A stretch of DNA of 37,901 nt. It comes from Verrucomicrobiales bacterium. GTDB lineage: Bacteria > Verrucomicrobiota > Verrucomicrobiia > Verrucomicrobiales > DEV007. The notes under the pieces are model-generated. The model was given only the letters and a program-made list of their open reading frames with translations. It did not search any database and was not told the origin of the DNA. This document shows positions 7,948 through 15,620 of this stretch, piece by piece. Position 1 is the stretch's first letter, and each line of letters opens with the position of its first letter. Where the stretch lies: contig JABSSQ010000148.1 in the NCBI GenBank assembly GCA_013213905.1, positions 1 through 37,901 on the forward strand, read 5' to 3'. Position numbers and translations under genes: made by a program.

Positions 7948-8409
7948 TTATTCCGCGACTTTCATCACACCGTTCATGATGGCCCAGTGGCCGGGGTAGG
8001 TGCAGATGTAGGGGTAGTCACCCGGCTCGGTAGGAGCGGTGAACTCAAGCACATCTTCAGCATCGGGCTGAACGAGTTTCGAAGCGAAGAGCACATCATC
8101 GGAATCCGGGACCGCGTGCTTGGTGGTGAGGAATTCAGGATCGGAGAGGCCTGCATTTGAAGCCATGCCCACGGCATCCTTGGTGCCGGGCTTGCAGATC
8201 AATATATTGTGAGGCTGGCGGGTAACGCTATCGCCGGGGTTGATCAGGGTGATTTTGACCTTCTGACCGGGCTTTACGGTGAATTCCTTCACATCGTAGA
8301 GGAATTGAACCTTGTCGGCGGTGATCGTAATTTCGAAGTCCTCAGCCACTGCGGTCAGGGAGGAGGAGAGGATGGCCACGGCAGCCAGGGCGAGCAGAGT
8401 CTTTTTCAT
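7948..8409 (-). CDS. Exported azurin-like type 1 copper protein (cupredoxin)
   Basis: A 153-aa protein with a Sec signal peptide (MKKTLLALAAVAILSSSLTAVAE, cleavage near residue 22). The mature domain is a plastocyanin/azurin-like beta-sandwich. Visible type 1 copper ligands are H67 in QPHN, C136, H141 and M145 in YICTYPGHWAIMNGVM. The Cys-His-Met spacing (C+5, then H+4) matches azurin. Cupredoxins shuttle single electrons in the periplasm, for example to cytochrome oxidases or denitrification enzymes. No oxidase or reductase gene is nearby, so the partner is unknown. It is flanked by two receiver-protein genes sharing a promoter motif, but it has its own terminator and appears monocistronic. 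In Verrucomicrobia similar domains also occur in larger haem fusions; this one is free-standing. Confidence 0.9.
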   Translation of the reverse strand: MKKTLLALAAVAILSSSLTAVAEDFEITITADKVQFLYDVKEFTVKPGQKVKITLINPGDSVTRQPHNILICKPGTKDAVGMASNAGLSDPEFLTTKHAVPDSDDVLFASKLVQPDAEDVLEFTAPTEPGDYPYICTYPGHWAIMNGVMKVAE

Positions 8410-8579
8410 AAGGATGTAGATGCTTTGGTATCAAAGGTAGCAGGCCTTTCGCGGCCCGCCGTCCCAAGAGCGGGACAATTTATGATACGAACGCCGGCAT
8501 GCAATGATCATCTATTGCTGAAATCCGCCTATGAGAAATTCTAAAAATTTTTAAAAAATGATTTGGAAAAAATTCAATA

Positions 8580-8615
8580 AACGGTAATTTTATGGTAATT
8601 CGACTATTTACCGTT
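8580..8615 (+). promoter_or_regulatory. AT-rich promoter with 8-bp inverted repeat and TTATGGTAATT motif
   Basis: AACGGTAA (8580-8587) and TTACCGTT (8608-8615) are perfect inverted arms with a 20-nt spacer. The spacer contains TTATGGTAATT at 8590-8600, identical to the motif upstream of the 7139-7762 gene and ending about 43 nt before the ATG at 8643. The surrounding 8530-8640 is extremely AT-rich compared with the genes. A regulatory role is inferred from repetition and position. Confidence 0.5.
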
Positions 8616-8642
8616 AATTTAATCCAATTTTATAAGTTTGAG

Positions 8643-9407
8643 ATGAACCGGGTTTTGATTGTTGCAGGAGAACGCACCACGGGTGAGCGATTTCAAGAGG
8701 CGCTGGGCCAAAGAGGTTACCAGACCGCTGTGGTTTGGAATCCCATGCAGATGGTGGAATTCTGCCGCCAGCACACCCCGGATATCATCGTGATGGATCT
8801 GGATCTTGCAGAGCACGGCCTCTGGAGCTCAATTCAGGCGGTAAAAGGAATGGGCACTCTGGCCAACATTCCGCTCTTCGGACTTTCATCGACCGGTCAC
8901 CCTCAGTTGCTTGAAAAAGCCAAGGCTGCCGGATTCTCAGCGGTTTACCCAACTCACGAGGGCACTCAGTCAGTGCTCGCAGCCCTGGAAGGACGTATGG
9001 AAGAGGAAAATGGACTCGAAGAAGAGCCCGAAGCTGACGTGGTCAGTCGCGACCCTTCATTGAATCGCCTACGCGGACTGACGCGAGACGTGATCAATAC
9101 AACGGTTCGGCTTAAAGCTCACATGGCAGAGTACGGTGCCGACGGTCCGGAACTGTTTGGATACATTGAGAGCGCTGGGATCGCGATTCGCAAGAAACTG
9201 AACACGGTTGAAGACTTTTCTCTCCACGACAAAGAGCTTCGTCACGACTTTCGCAACATGATTGGCTCAGTGACTGGATTCGCTGAACTCATCCTGATGG
9301 AGCCCGGTGTTTCTCCAGCGCCTGCTCAGGGGATGACCCAGCTTCGCGAGTGGTCCAAAGAGTTTGTCAACATTCTCGACGAGCAAAAGGCCGAAGCCAC
9401 CACGTAA
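8643..9407 (+). CDS. Degenerate receiver domain fused to an orphan histidine-kinase H-box helix
   Basis: A 254-aa protein. The ATG at 8643 is preferred to the track start because MNRVLIVAGERT begins the receiver fold. The receiver (1-118) keeps the candidate phospho-Asp D52 (IIVMDLDL) and a Ser at 82. It lacks the acidic pair of the pocket (A8/G9 instead of D/D or D/E) and the conserved Lys (YPTHEG instead of xKP). After an acidic linker, helices at about 138-195 lead to LRHDFRNMIGSVTGFAELI (H201), which closely resembles the HisKA H-box HDLRNPL-type segment. No N, G1 or G2 box follows, so it cannot bind ATP as a kinase. It may be a phosphotransfer or dimerisation partner for other two-component proteins. 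Function is inference; the domain readings come from motifs. Confidence 0.75.
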   Translation: MNRVLIVAGERTTGERFQEALGQRGYQTAVVWNPMQMVEFCRQHTPDIIVMDLDLAEHGLWSSIQAVKGMGTLANIPLFGLSSTGHPQLLEKAKAAGFSAVYPTHEGTQSVLAALEGRMEEENGLEEEPEADVVSRDPSLNRLRGLTRDVINTTVRLKAHMAEYGADGPELFGYIESAGIAIRKKLNTVEDFSLHDKELRHDFRNMIGSVTGFAELILMEPGVSPAPAQGMTQLREWSKEFVNILDEQKAEATT

Positions 9408-9527
9408 CCAGCTACGCCTGCCGGCTTCTTTTGGATAGGAGCCCTTCACGCCACGCGATATCGCTTGGCAGTGCTTCAGTTCAGTCCTAGCTTTCGACTA
9501 TGACCTCAAGGTTGGGGCGGCAGTCGA

Positions 9528-10517
9528 ATGAGAATAGGTATCACGGGAGCTCGAGGTTTTCTCGGGACGGCAATCACAGCGGAGGCAAAAAAACGCCACT
9601 GGGAGGTTGTTGGTTATACCCGCTTTGAGGGCCAGGAAGTGGAAGGGGCGGACGAAGTTCGCTCGATTCAGGATACTGAGGCACTCGACTTTTCGGATAT
9701 TGATGCGCTGATCCACCTGGCGGGTGAACCCATTGTCGGGCTTTGGACCAAAGAGAAACTCCGACGCGTCCGGGACAGTCGCGTTGATCTCACCAACGAT
9801 CTGGTCGAAGCCCTTGGCAGGCTCTCTGAAGAAAACCGGCCGAAGGTCCTCATCTCAGCTTCAGCGATTGGATTCTACGGGAACCGTGGAGATGAACTAC
9901 TCGATGAAGACGCCGATGTTGGTTTTGGATTCGTTCCGGAATTGTGCCGCGATTGGGAAGCTTCTGCCGGCGAGGCGAAACGTCTCGGAATTCGGGTGGT
10001 GACCCCTCGCGTCGGTTTGGTGCTCGGAGACCGTGGGTTGTTGCAGAAAATCCGGTTGCTGTTCAAGCTGGGCCTTGGCGGAAAGTTGGGATCCGGTAAC
10101 CAGTGGATGTCCTGGATCCACATTGATGATATTGCTGGAATCTTTGCGGAGTGTGTCGTCCAAACCGGGCTTCACGGGGCGGTCAACGCGGTCGGACCCA
10201 ATCCGGTGACAAATCGGGATTTTACGAAGACCTATGCCAGGGTCCTGAAACGTCTCGCCCCGTTTCCGGTGCCAAAATTTGTCTTTAACATGATGCCGGG
10301 CGGCATGGGCTGCCTCTTTCTGGACAGCCAGAGAGTTGAGCCTGTCGTGATGAATGCGTTCAGCTATGACTGGAAGTTTCCGGACCTGGAGAGCGCTTTG
10401 CGGAATGTGGAGGGGAAGGAGACCGTCGAGGAAGACGCCGCTGAGGCCGAGGCCAAGGTTGATCCTGAGGAGCCGGCGGACGATGATTCCCGCGAAGAAG
10501 AGGTTTCGGATTCGTGA
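9528..10517 (+). CDS. TIGR01777-family NAD(P)-binding epimerase (YfcH-like)
   Basis: A 329-aa atypical short-chain dehydrogenase/epimerase. It has an N-terminal Rossmann glycine motif (GITGARGFLGTAI), then ALIHLAGEPI, an ISASAIGFYGNRG segment carrying the SDR-like Ser and Tyr, and PRVGLVLGDRGLLQ. A C-terminal DUF1731-like stretch follows (NPVTNRDFTKTYARVLKR, then PFPVPKFVFNMMPGGMG). E. coli YfcH and plastid SulA-like proteins belong here; their substrate is not settled. The last ~40 residues are an acidic extension (TVEEDAAEAEAKVDPEEPADD) absent from typical ~300-aa members. It is followed 66 bp later by a same-strand HAD hydrolase gene and may be cotranscribed with it. The ATG at 9528 fits the Rossmann start. 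Confidence 0.88.
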   Translation: MRIGITGARGFLGTAITAEAKKRHWEVVGYTRFEGQEVEGADEVRSIQDTEALDFSDIDALIHLAGEPIVGLWTKEKLRRVRDSRVDLTNDLVEALGRLSEENRPKVLISASAIGFYGNRGDELLDEDADVGFGFVPELCRDWEASAGEAKRLGIRVVTPRVGLVLGDRGLLQKIRLLFKLGLGGKLGSGNQWMSWIHIDDIAGIFAECVVQTGLHGAVNAVGPNPVTNRDFTKTYARVLKRLAPFPVPKFVFNMMPGGMGCLFLDSQRVEPVVMNAFSYDWKFPDLESALRNVEGKETVEEDAAEAEAKVDPEEPADDDSREEEVSDS

Positions 10518-10583
10518 CGGGGTCGTGAGATCCTCGGCTGCAATCCGGCGGCTTTCGTGTTAGATTGCCGCCGTTCGAAGACT

Positions 10584-11462
10584 ATGGCTTCACCGCAGAA
10601 TACCATTGGGATCGTTTACGACTACGACCAGACTCTAAGCCCGACCTACATGCAGGACGAGGTATTGTTTCCCCACTTCGGGATCAATCCTTCGGAGTTC
10701 TGGAAACGTTGCAAGAAGCTGGTCGATGAGGACGGATACGAGAACGAGCTCGCCTATCTCAAGGCGATGATTGACTACCTCGAGATGGACGGTCCCAGCA
10801 ACGCGGATCTCGAAGAGCTCGGCAAAGGGCTGAAATTTTTCCCGGGTCTTCCCGGAATGTTCGACGAACTGGACACGCTCTTGACCGACGAGCATCGAGC
10901 CATGGGCGTGAACATTGAACATTACATTGTGTCCAGTGGCCTTAAGGCATTGATCGACGGGAGCGAGTTGAAGCCTCACTTCAAAGAGGTCTTCGGATGC
11001 GAATTCGCGGAAAACAGTTCAGGGCGTATTTCATTTCCTCGTCGTGTCATTTCCCACACGGCGAAGACGCAATATCTCTTTCGTATCAACAAGGGGATGC
11101 TCGATCCAACCGAGGATGTGAATGATCACATGCCTGATGAGTTGCGCCCCATTCCCTTTTCTAACATGATCTACCTCGGTGACGGGCCGACTGATGTGCC
11201 GTGTTTCACCGTGATGAATCGTTTTGGCGGCCACAGCATCGCGGTATACAACCCGAATGATGAATCGCGCACCAGTTTTCGAAAGGCGTTTCAGCTATCG
11301 GGTGTTTCCGGGCGGATTAAGTATATTGCTCCGGCAGACTATCGTCCTGGCAGCCATCTCCGCTTGATCCTCGAAGAGACCGTGTTGGAGATTGCGTCCC
11401 GAATTGTGGAGACGCGTCGGCGCGAGTTGATTGATGCCACCGTAGCGGCACCCACTCACTAG
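10584..11462 (+). CDS. HAD-superfamily phosphatase (phosphoserine-phosphatase-like)
   Basis: A 292-aa protein. The start is ATG 10584; the track's nine extra residues are not needed. HAD motif I is DYDQTL (nucleophile and acid/base aspartates), motif II is the Ser in YIVSSG, motif III is probably the Lys in HTAKTQYLF, and motif IV is [11 protein letters not shown] long helical cap (about 30-95) sits between motifs I and II, as in phosphoserine-phosphatase-type (HAD-IB) enzymes. The substrate cannot be deduced; SerB would normally be shorter. It lies 66 bp after the TIGR01777 gene on the same strand and converges with aroD. Confidence 0.82.
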   Translation: MASPQNTIGIVYDYDQTLSPTYMQDEVLFPHFGINPSEFWKRCKKLVDEDGYENELAYLKAMIDYLEMDGPSNADLEELGKGLKFFPGLPGMFDELDTLLTDEHRAMGVNIEHYIVSSGLKALIDGSELKPHFKEVFGCEFAENSSGRISFPRRVISHTAKTQYLFRINKGMLDPTEDVNDHMPDELRPIPFSNMIYLGDGPTDVPCFTVMNRFGGHSIAVYNPNDESRTSFRKAFQLSGVSGRIKYIAPADYRPGSHLRLILEETVLEIASRIVETRRRELIDATVAAPTH

Positions 11463-11494
11463 TGAGTTAGAGCTGCCTATCACCGAGAGTGATG

Positions 11495-12184
11495 CTACAA
11501 GTCCGAGATCAGCCTGGTAAGATCTTCGGCTGACCACTGACCCGGGGCATTCGGTGTTTTGAGATAGCCGTAGTTGAGGCAGGAGCCTGCTTTGGCAAGA
11601 ACGAGGCGTGAGAGCTTTCCCAGCGGCCCCATTCCCATTGCAGATATGAGGCGTCCTTCGCTGCGGTGGTGTGAGACGAGTTCCGCGAGGTCGAAGAGGT
11701 CCGACATTTCCTCGATAACGATGGCGACTTTGGGCACCGAAGCACCAAGTTCGTAGGCCCGGTCGACTTTGGCGCGGATCGTGTCTAAACCGGGCCAGCC
11801 GCTGAAGTCGTGGAAGGAGGCGACGAGAACGGAATCATTCTCTTCAACCTTCGAGACGAAGCCGGCGAAGGCCTCTGATTCGAGCGAATTGATTTCCGTA
11901 TCAATCACTTCAGTGCCGCTCATGTGATCGGAATACAGGCCGACTCTAGCTTCATCATCGAGATCATTGGCACCACCTTCGTCGGGTCGACGAACGGTCA
12001 GAAGCGTTGGACGCTCGACGGTCCGCATCACCTTGGTCGATTGCTCGGCCAGCTCAACCAGGTTATCGAGGCGAAATTCGAGAATGTTCGAAGGAACGGC
12101 ATAACCCGCAGCGAGGAACTCGAGGTCCTCGGGCTGCGTGACTGTTGCGACGCTGAGCGGCTTTTCTGTGAGCGAGAGATTCAA
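11495..12184 (-). CDS. aroD: Type I 3-dehydroquinate dehydratase
   Basis: A 229-aa enzyme of the shikimate pathway that dehydrates 3-dehydroquinate to 3-dehydroshikimate through a Schiff base. Class I hallmarks are visible: EFRLD (36-40), TVRRP (63-67), IDTE (94-97), catalytic-type His at 125 in ASFHDFS, Schiff-base Lys at 152 in SVPKVAI, and the closing SAMGMGPLGKLSR. Length fits the ~230-250-aa class. The start codon is TTG; no in-frame ATG or GTG lies nearby and there is no clear Shine-Dalgarno. Most other shikimate genes are absent from the window. The gene is separated from the upstream Gfo/Idh/MocA gene by that gene's terminator, so it has its own promoter. Confidence 0.9.
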   Translation of the reverse strand: MNLSLTEKPLSVATVTQPEDLEFLAAGYAVPSNILEFRLDNLVELAEQSTKVMRTVERPTLLTVRRPDEGGANDLDDEARVGLYSDHMSGTEVIDTEINSLESEAFAGFVSKVEENDSVLVASFHDFSGWPGLDTIRAKVDRAYELGASVPKVAIVIEEMSDLFDLAELVSHHRSEGRLISAMGMGPLGKLSRLVLAKAGSCLNYGYLKTPNAPGQWSAEDLTRLISDL

Positions 12185-12240
12185 CTGATTAAAGAAAACG
12201 ATGATTTTGGCAGGAAATCAATTCGCATCTCAGTCGTTGA

Positions 12241-12273
12241 AAACAAAAGAGCCCCGTCGTGATGACGAGGCTC
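12241..12273 (-). terminator. Intrinsic terminator of the Gfo/Idh/MocA gene
   Basis: On the minus strand GAGCCTCGTC, loop ATCAC and GACGGGGCTC form a 10-bp stem with one T-G wobble, followed by TTTTGTTT. It starts about 30 bp after the stop at 12303. Confidence 0.85.
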
Positions 12274-12302
12274 TGTAAAAGAAAGCGGGGTGAGTTCACC
12301 AA

Positions 12303-13643
12303 TCAGGCGTCCGCAAAGACGGTGTCCTGGGTCTCGGCAACACCCGGAATTCGCATCGGGCGAATGACGAGTTCAGCCGTCATATCGACATTATCGGGAA
12401 CGAGCTTTTGATCCGCGTTCCACATGTCATCCCAGGTGATCCGCTTTCCGGAGTAGCAGGCGGTGCGTCCGAGAATGGCCATCACGGTGGAGTGGCCGAT
12501 CCATTCGGCATCATCCTTGCGATCGCCGGAGCGAATTGCCGCGAAAAATTCCTCGTGTTCGATGTCATACATGCTCTTCGGCGTGCGTGGCTTGCGGTAG
12601 GTCCAGGGATTCTCGCCGGCGATACTGGCCTTGCCCGGGGCAAACTTCGCAATGCCCTTGGTGCCGACGATGGTGTCACCGACCGTGTTGTATGACTTCA
12701 CGAACTGGCGCCACTCGCAATGAGCTTTGACGTCGTTGGGGTATTCGTAGGTGATGCTGAAATGGTCGTAAATATTGCCTTCGTTATTCGGACGGACGCG
12801 ACCGCCGCTACCGAAAGCGGCGACAGGATCAGCATCATTAAAGAGCCAACCGATCCGGTCGACGTTGTGGCAACCTTGCTCAACGATTCCGTCTCCTCCA
12901 AGCCAGGTGAAGTTGTACCAATTTTTGATCTGCCACTCGGTATCACTCATCCCGTCAGGTCGGGTCGAAGGATCGGGCATCGGTTTGACCGGACCTGCGT
13001 TGTAGTACGAATGAATGCTCTGAATGTCACCGATGGCGCCATCGTGAATTCGCTCGAACAGGGCACGACCAAGCTGGCTGTAGCGATAGCAAAAGCCACA
13101 TAGAACAGAGAGATCGTTCTCTGCTGCGATTTTGGCGGTTGCGAGGAAGTCCTTCACGCCGGCCATGTCCGTCGCGCAGGGTTTCTCAACGAACGCGTGA
13201 ACACCGGCATCGACGGCTGCCTGGAAATGCTGGGGGCGAAACCCGGGAGGCGTTGTCAGGAGCGCAACGTCGACGCCGGAATCGAGAACCTTCTTATAGG
13301 AATCGATGCCGCCGAAGATGCGGCTGTCGATGCTGTCAGAGACTTTACCCTGCGCCTCGGGAGATTTGCGGACGGACTGCAATTTATTTTCTGCCACCTC
13401 CAGGTAAAGGTCGCCCGCCGCCCAGAGTTCAACGTTGTCGTCGGCTTTGAGGGCATTCAACATGGCACCACCACCTCGTCCGCCGGTTCCAATGACGCCG
13501 ATCTTCAGCTTTTTATCGTTCGGGGCGCCGAGAGTGACTGACGGAAAGCCAATGGCGGTGCCAGCCGCGGCAGCTGCACCGGTGGTTTTGACAAAGTTGC
13601 GTCGTGAACTGTCGGTCGGGAAGGGAGTGTTAGTATCGCTCAT
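12303..13643 (-). CDS. Tat-exported Gfo/Idh/MocA family oxidoreductase
   Basis: A 446-aa protein from ATG 13643 (the track start 12 codons upstream is rejected). The N-terminus carries a twin-arginine signal (SSRRNFVKTTGAAAAAGTAIGFPSV), so it is folded with cofactor before export. The Rossmann motif KIGVIGTGGRGGG binds NAD(P). The family EKP motif (FVEKPCATD) provides the catalytic-type Lys, and GGDGIVEQGCHNVDRIGWL supplies a conserved His. A C-terminal Gfo/Idh/MocA beta-sheet domain follows. Exported members are very frequent in Planctomycetes and Verrucomicrobia and are linked to sugar or glycan modification; the substrate here is unknown. It ends at a clear intrinsic terminator. The 92 bp upstream separate it from the same-strand HAD gene. 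Confidence 0.9.
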   Translation of the reverse strand: MSDTNTPFPTDSSRRNFVKTTGAAAAAGTAIGFPSVTLGAPNDKKLKIGVIGTGGRGGGAMLNALKADDNVELWAAGDLYLEVAENKLQSVRKSPEAQGKVSDSIDSRIFGGIDSYKKVLDSGVDVALLTTPPGFRPQHFQAAVDAGVHAFVEKPCATDMAGVKDFLATAKIAAENDLSVLCGFCYRYSQLGRALFERIHDGAIGDIQSIHSYYNAGPVKPMPDPSTRPDGMSDTEWQIKNWYNFTWLGGDGIVEQGCHNVDRIGWLFNDADPVAAFGSGGRVRPNNEGNIYDHFSITYEYPNDVKAHCEWRQFVKSYNTVGDTIVGTKGIAKFAPGKASIAGENPWTYRKPRTPKSMYDIEHEEFFAAIRSGDRKDDAEWIGHSTVMAILGRTACYSGKRITWDDMWNADQKLVPDNVDMTAELVIRPMRIPGVAETQDTVFADA

Positions 13644-13770
13644 GGTAAGACAGGTAGTGGGAACCGTTGTTGCCCGCATCGGAAAACGTGTCTCAGGGCA
13701 CCAGTCGTGTCAAAACGGTGGGTGGGATGACTCCCTGTTCCCTTAAGGGACAGGTTGGTGTGATCCCGAA

Positions 13771-14367
13771 CTAAAGATGGGGAGAGACTTCGGTGAGGAA
13801 CGCCTCGTGATTGTTCAGGTCATAGGTGATCGAAGTGAACCCCGCCGCAATCCCCGCTGCAATATTCTCTGGCTTGTCGTCAATGTAGATCGTGTTAGCC
13901 GGGTCGAGATCCAGCGTTTTGATCGTGTGGATGAAAATCTTCGGATCGGGTTTCATGAGGCGGGCTTCATGAGAGTAGACTCTCCCATCGAAGAGACCGA
14001 AGACGGGGTAGTTGGCCTCGAAGAACGGCACATGGATTCCGTTTGTGTTGGATAAAAGGAATAGAGGTGAGCCGGCCGCTTTCTGCTTTTCGATGAACCG
14101 AACGATGGGCGTGTTCAGTTCAAAGATGTCGGCGATTGAGTCACGGAAGAATTCCGGTGTGCCACGGTAGCCGATCATGTTTGAAGCCTCGCTGATGAAC
14201 TCGTCGGTGGTCAGATCTCCGAGTTCGAGTGGGATTGAGAGCTCGGTGACGCGCTGCAGGGCTTCATCGGCAGAGACTTCGATGTGAGGAGCGAGCTTGC
14301 GGGCGGCAATGCCAAAGTCGAAAGCGATGATGACGTTGCCGACATCGAAAAGGAAAGCACGAGACAT
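13771..14367 (-). CDS. HAD-superfamily hydrolase, subfamily IA (YihX-like)
   Basis: A 198-aa hydrolase. Motif I is FLFDVGNVI, the D-x-G-N-V variant typical of YihX-like HAD-IA proteins, with D8 as nucleophile. A small helical cap follows. Motif II is LFLLSNTNG, motif III is the Lys of LMKPDPKIF, and motif IV is IYIDDKPENI with the metal-binding Asp pair. YihX dephosphorylates alpha-D-glucose-1-phosphate in E. coli, and other relatives act on different sugar phosphates, so the substrate is not assigned. It reads away from the hsp20 promoter region and toward the Gfo/Idh/MocA gene on the same strand. Confidence 0.87.
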   Translation of the reverse strand: MSRAFLFDVGNVIIAFDFGIAARKLAPHIEVSADEALQRVTELSIPLELGDLTTDEFISEASNMIGYRGTPEFFRDSIADIFELNTPIVRFIEKQKAAGSPLFLLSNTNGIHVPFFEANYPVFGLFDGRVYSHEARLMKPDPKIFIHTIKTLDLDPANTIYIDDKPENIAAGIAAGFTSITYDLNNHEAFLTEVSPHL

Positions 14368-14462
14368 GGGAAGGGAGCCTTAGACTGAATCAGATGGGCA
14401 AAGAGAAGTCAATTGGCCTGAAATTGTGTCAATCTGTCCCCACTGTTTGTCTCGGTCGTGCT

Positions 14463-14482
14463 GTCATTTGTGACAAAATGAC
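14463..14482. promoter_or_regulatory. GTCATTT inverted repeat in the divergent HAD/hsp20 gap
   Basis: GTCATTT and AAATGAC are perfect 7-bp arms with a 6-nt spacer, within the 260-bp gap between the divergent HAD gene and the hsp20 pair. It looks like a dimeric repressor site. It is not a CIRCE element (no TTAGCACTC arm) and no convincing sigma-32 promoter was found. Confidence 0.4.
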
Positions 14483-14545
14483 TCTATTTGGAGCCTGGAT
14501 GTCCTGATGGATTGTGTTGCAAGTCATTGATTGTTAGATGTTTGA

Positions 14546-14588
14546 AGTTCTTGATCGGTTGGCTGGCATGAAGGCTGCATCAAGAACT
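14546..14588 (+). other. Stem-loop in the predicted hsp20 leader
   Basis: AGTTCTTGAT (14546-14555) and ATCAAGAACT (14579-14588) are perfect 10-bp complementary arms around a 23-nt loop, ending 39 nt before the hsp20 ATG. If transcribed, this is a stable leader hairpin. Hsp20 leaders in other bacteria often carry RNA thermometers, but here the ribosome site is not inside the stem, so that role is only a possibility. Confidence 0.4.
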
Positions 14589-14627
14589 GGCGAGAGTAAA
14601 CAGAACTCAAACCCCATAGATATACCC

Positions 14628-15047
14628 ATGAAACTAGTTCGCTATCCCCATTCCAACTCCCTCTTCAGCGATTTTGACTCGCTGTTTGCAGATCATTTCC
14701 GGGCTTTCTCCCCGCTGCTTCGATCGACTCTGCGTTCCTCCACGTCGGCACCGTATTCCGGAGTCGAGTGGTATGAAAACGAAGAGAGCTACGTTGCTCG
14801 CGTGGAACTTCCCGGAGTGAAGAAAGAGAATCTCAAACTCGAGCTCGACGATGGCCTGTTGCGGCTCGCCTTTGAGCGGCGCCGGGGCCTCGACGAGGCC
14901 GGAAGTTTTGAGAAGCGTGAGCAAGTCCTCCGCGTCCCTGAGACCGTCAATCCCGATGGAATCTCAGCAAGCCTCGAAAACGGCATTCTCGAGCTCACCC
15001 TGGCGAAAGCTGACGAAGCCAAGCCGGTCCGAATTGAAATCAAATAA
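14628..15047 (+). CDS. Hsp20/alpha-crystallin small heat-shock protein, first of pair
   Basis: A 139-aa small heat-shock protein, an ATP-independent holdase that binds unfolding proteins in the cytoplasm. ATG 14628 is used because MKLVRYPHSNSLFSDFDSLF is a typical Hsp20 N-terminal arm. The track's 30 upstream residues are not Hsp20-like and overlap the leader hairpin. The alpha-crystallin domain spans about 42-133 (VEWYENEESYVARVELPGVKKE..., ISASLENGILELTLAK), and the C-terminus has an IXI anchor (VRIEIK). The second hsp20 starts 31 bp later with a good AAAGGAG site, so the two form an operon ending at the terminator near 15550. Upstream lie an inverted repeat and a stem-loop that may regulate it. 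Confidence 0.9.
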   Translation: MKLVRYPHSNSLFSDFDSLFADHFRAFSPLLRSTLRSSTSAPYSGVEWYENEESYVARVELPGVKKENLKLELDDGLLRLAFERRRGLDEAGSFEKREQVLRVPETVNPDGISASLENGILELTLAKADEAKPVRIEIK

Positions 15048-15078
15048 AACAATCCCCATCACGAAAGGAGAAATAACC

Positions 15079-15486
15079 ATGAGTGAAAAACAAGATTCAT
15101 GCTGCGGCGGAAGCTGCCACACCAGTGAAGTCGCGGAGACTGCGACTGAAAAACACAGCGGAGTCACAATCCGCCCTCATTACACTTCCCGCTACGACGA
15201 CGAAGCCTGGGAAGTGGCTGTAACGCTTCCGGGCGTAGCGAGGGACCAGGTCAATGTATCCATTGAGAACGAAATCCTCGAAGTTGAAGCTTCCCGGAGC
15301 AATCCCGTTCCCGAAGGCTGGCAGGCCCTGGGCGACTATCCAGTTGAGCGCCGTTACCAACTTCGACTCGATGTCGGCCCTGAGGTCGATCCGGAGCGAA
15401 TCTCCGCTTCCCAGGAGGACGGAGTCTTAACCCTCCGACTTCCGCTGAAGGAAGCGACCAAGCCAAGAACGATCGCGGTTAGCTGA
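15079..15486 (+). CDS. Hsp20/alpha-crystallin protein with Cys-rich N-terminus, second of pair
   Basis: A 135-aa small heat-shock protein. The start is ATG 15079, preceded by AAAGGAG at 7 nt; the long track extension overlaps hsp20-1 and is a shadow. The alpha-crystallin domain (about 32-130) is clear: DDEAWEVAVTLPGVARDQVNVSIENEILEVEA, then the ISASQEDGVLTLRLPLKE signature, and a C-terminal TIAV in place of IXI. The N-terminal arm is odd: MSEKQDSCCGGSCHTSEVAE has three Cys and one His within eight residues, like a metal-binding or redox patch. Paired Hsp20 proteins can form mixed oligomers, so a redox- or metal-sensing partner to the first is plausible but unproven. Confidence 0.9.
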   Translation: MSEKQDSCCGGSCHTSEVAETATEKHSGVTIRPHYTSRYDDEAWEVAVTLPGVARDQVNVSIENEILEVEASRSNPVPEGWQALGDYPVERRYQLRLDVGPEVDPERISASQEDGVLTLRLPLKEATKPRTIAVS

Positions 15487-15521
15487 AGTTTTCGGTTTCA
15501 TTATCTCATTAGCAAAGCCGG

Positions 15522-15557
15522 GCCGGGTATCTCTTGCAGATGCCCGGCCTTCTTTTT
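15522..15557 (+). terminator. Intrinsic terminator of the hsp20 operon
   Basis: GCCGGGTATC and GATGCCCGGC form a 10-bp stem with one T-G wobble around a TCTTGCA loop, followed by CTTCTTTTT. It lies about 35 bp after the second hsp20 stop. Confidence 0.88.
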
Positions 15558-15620
15558 GGGCCCGGGCGGAAGGAACGCAGGCGGGTTGCGCGAAGGAACC
15601 GGTTTTGCTAGGTTCGCGCG

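Noticed and set aside
14611-14622. CCCCATAGATAT resembling a sigma-32 -10 element before hsp20
   Set aside because: It is only about 6 nt from the ATG with no matching -35 at the right distance.
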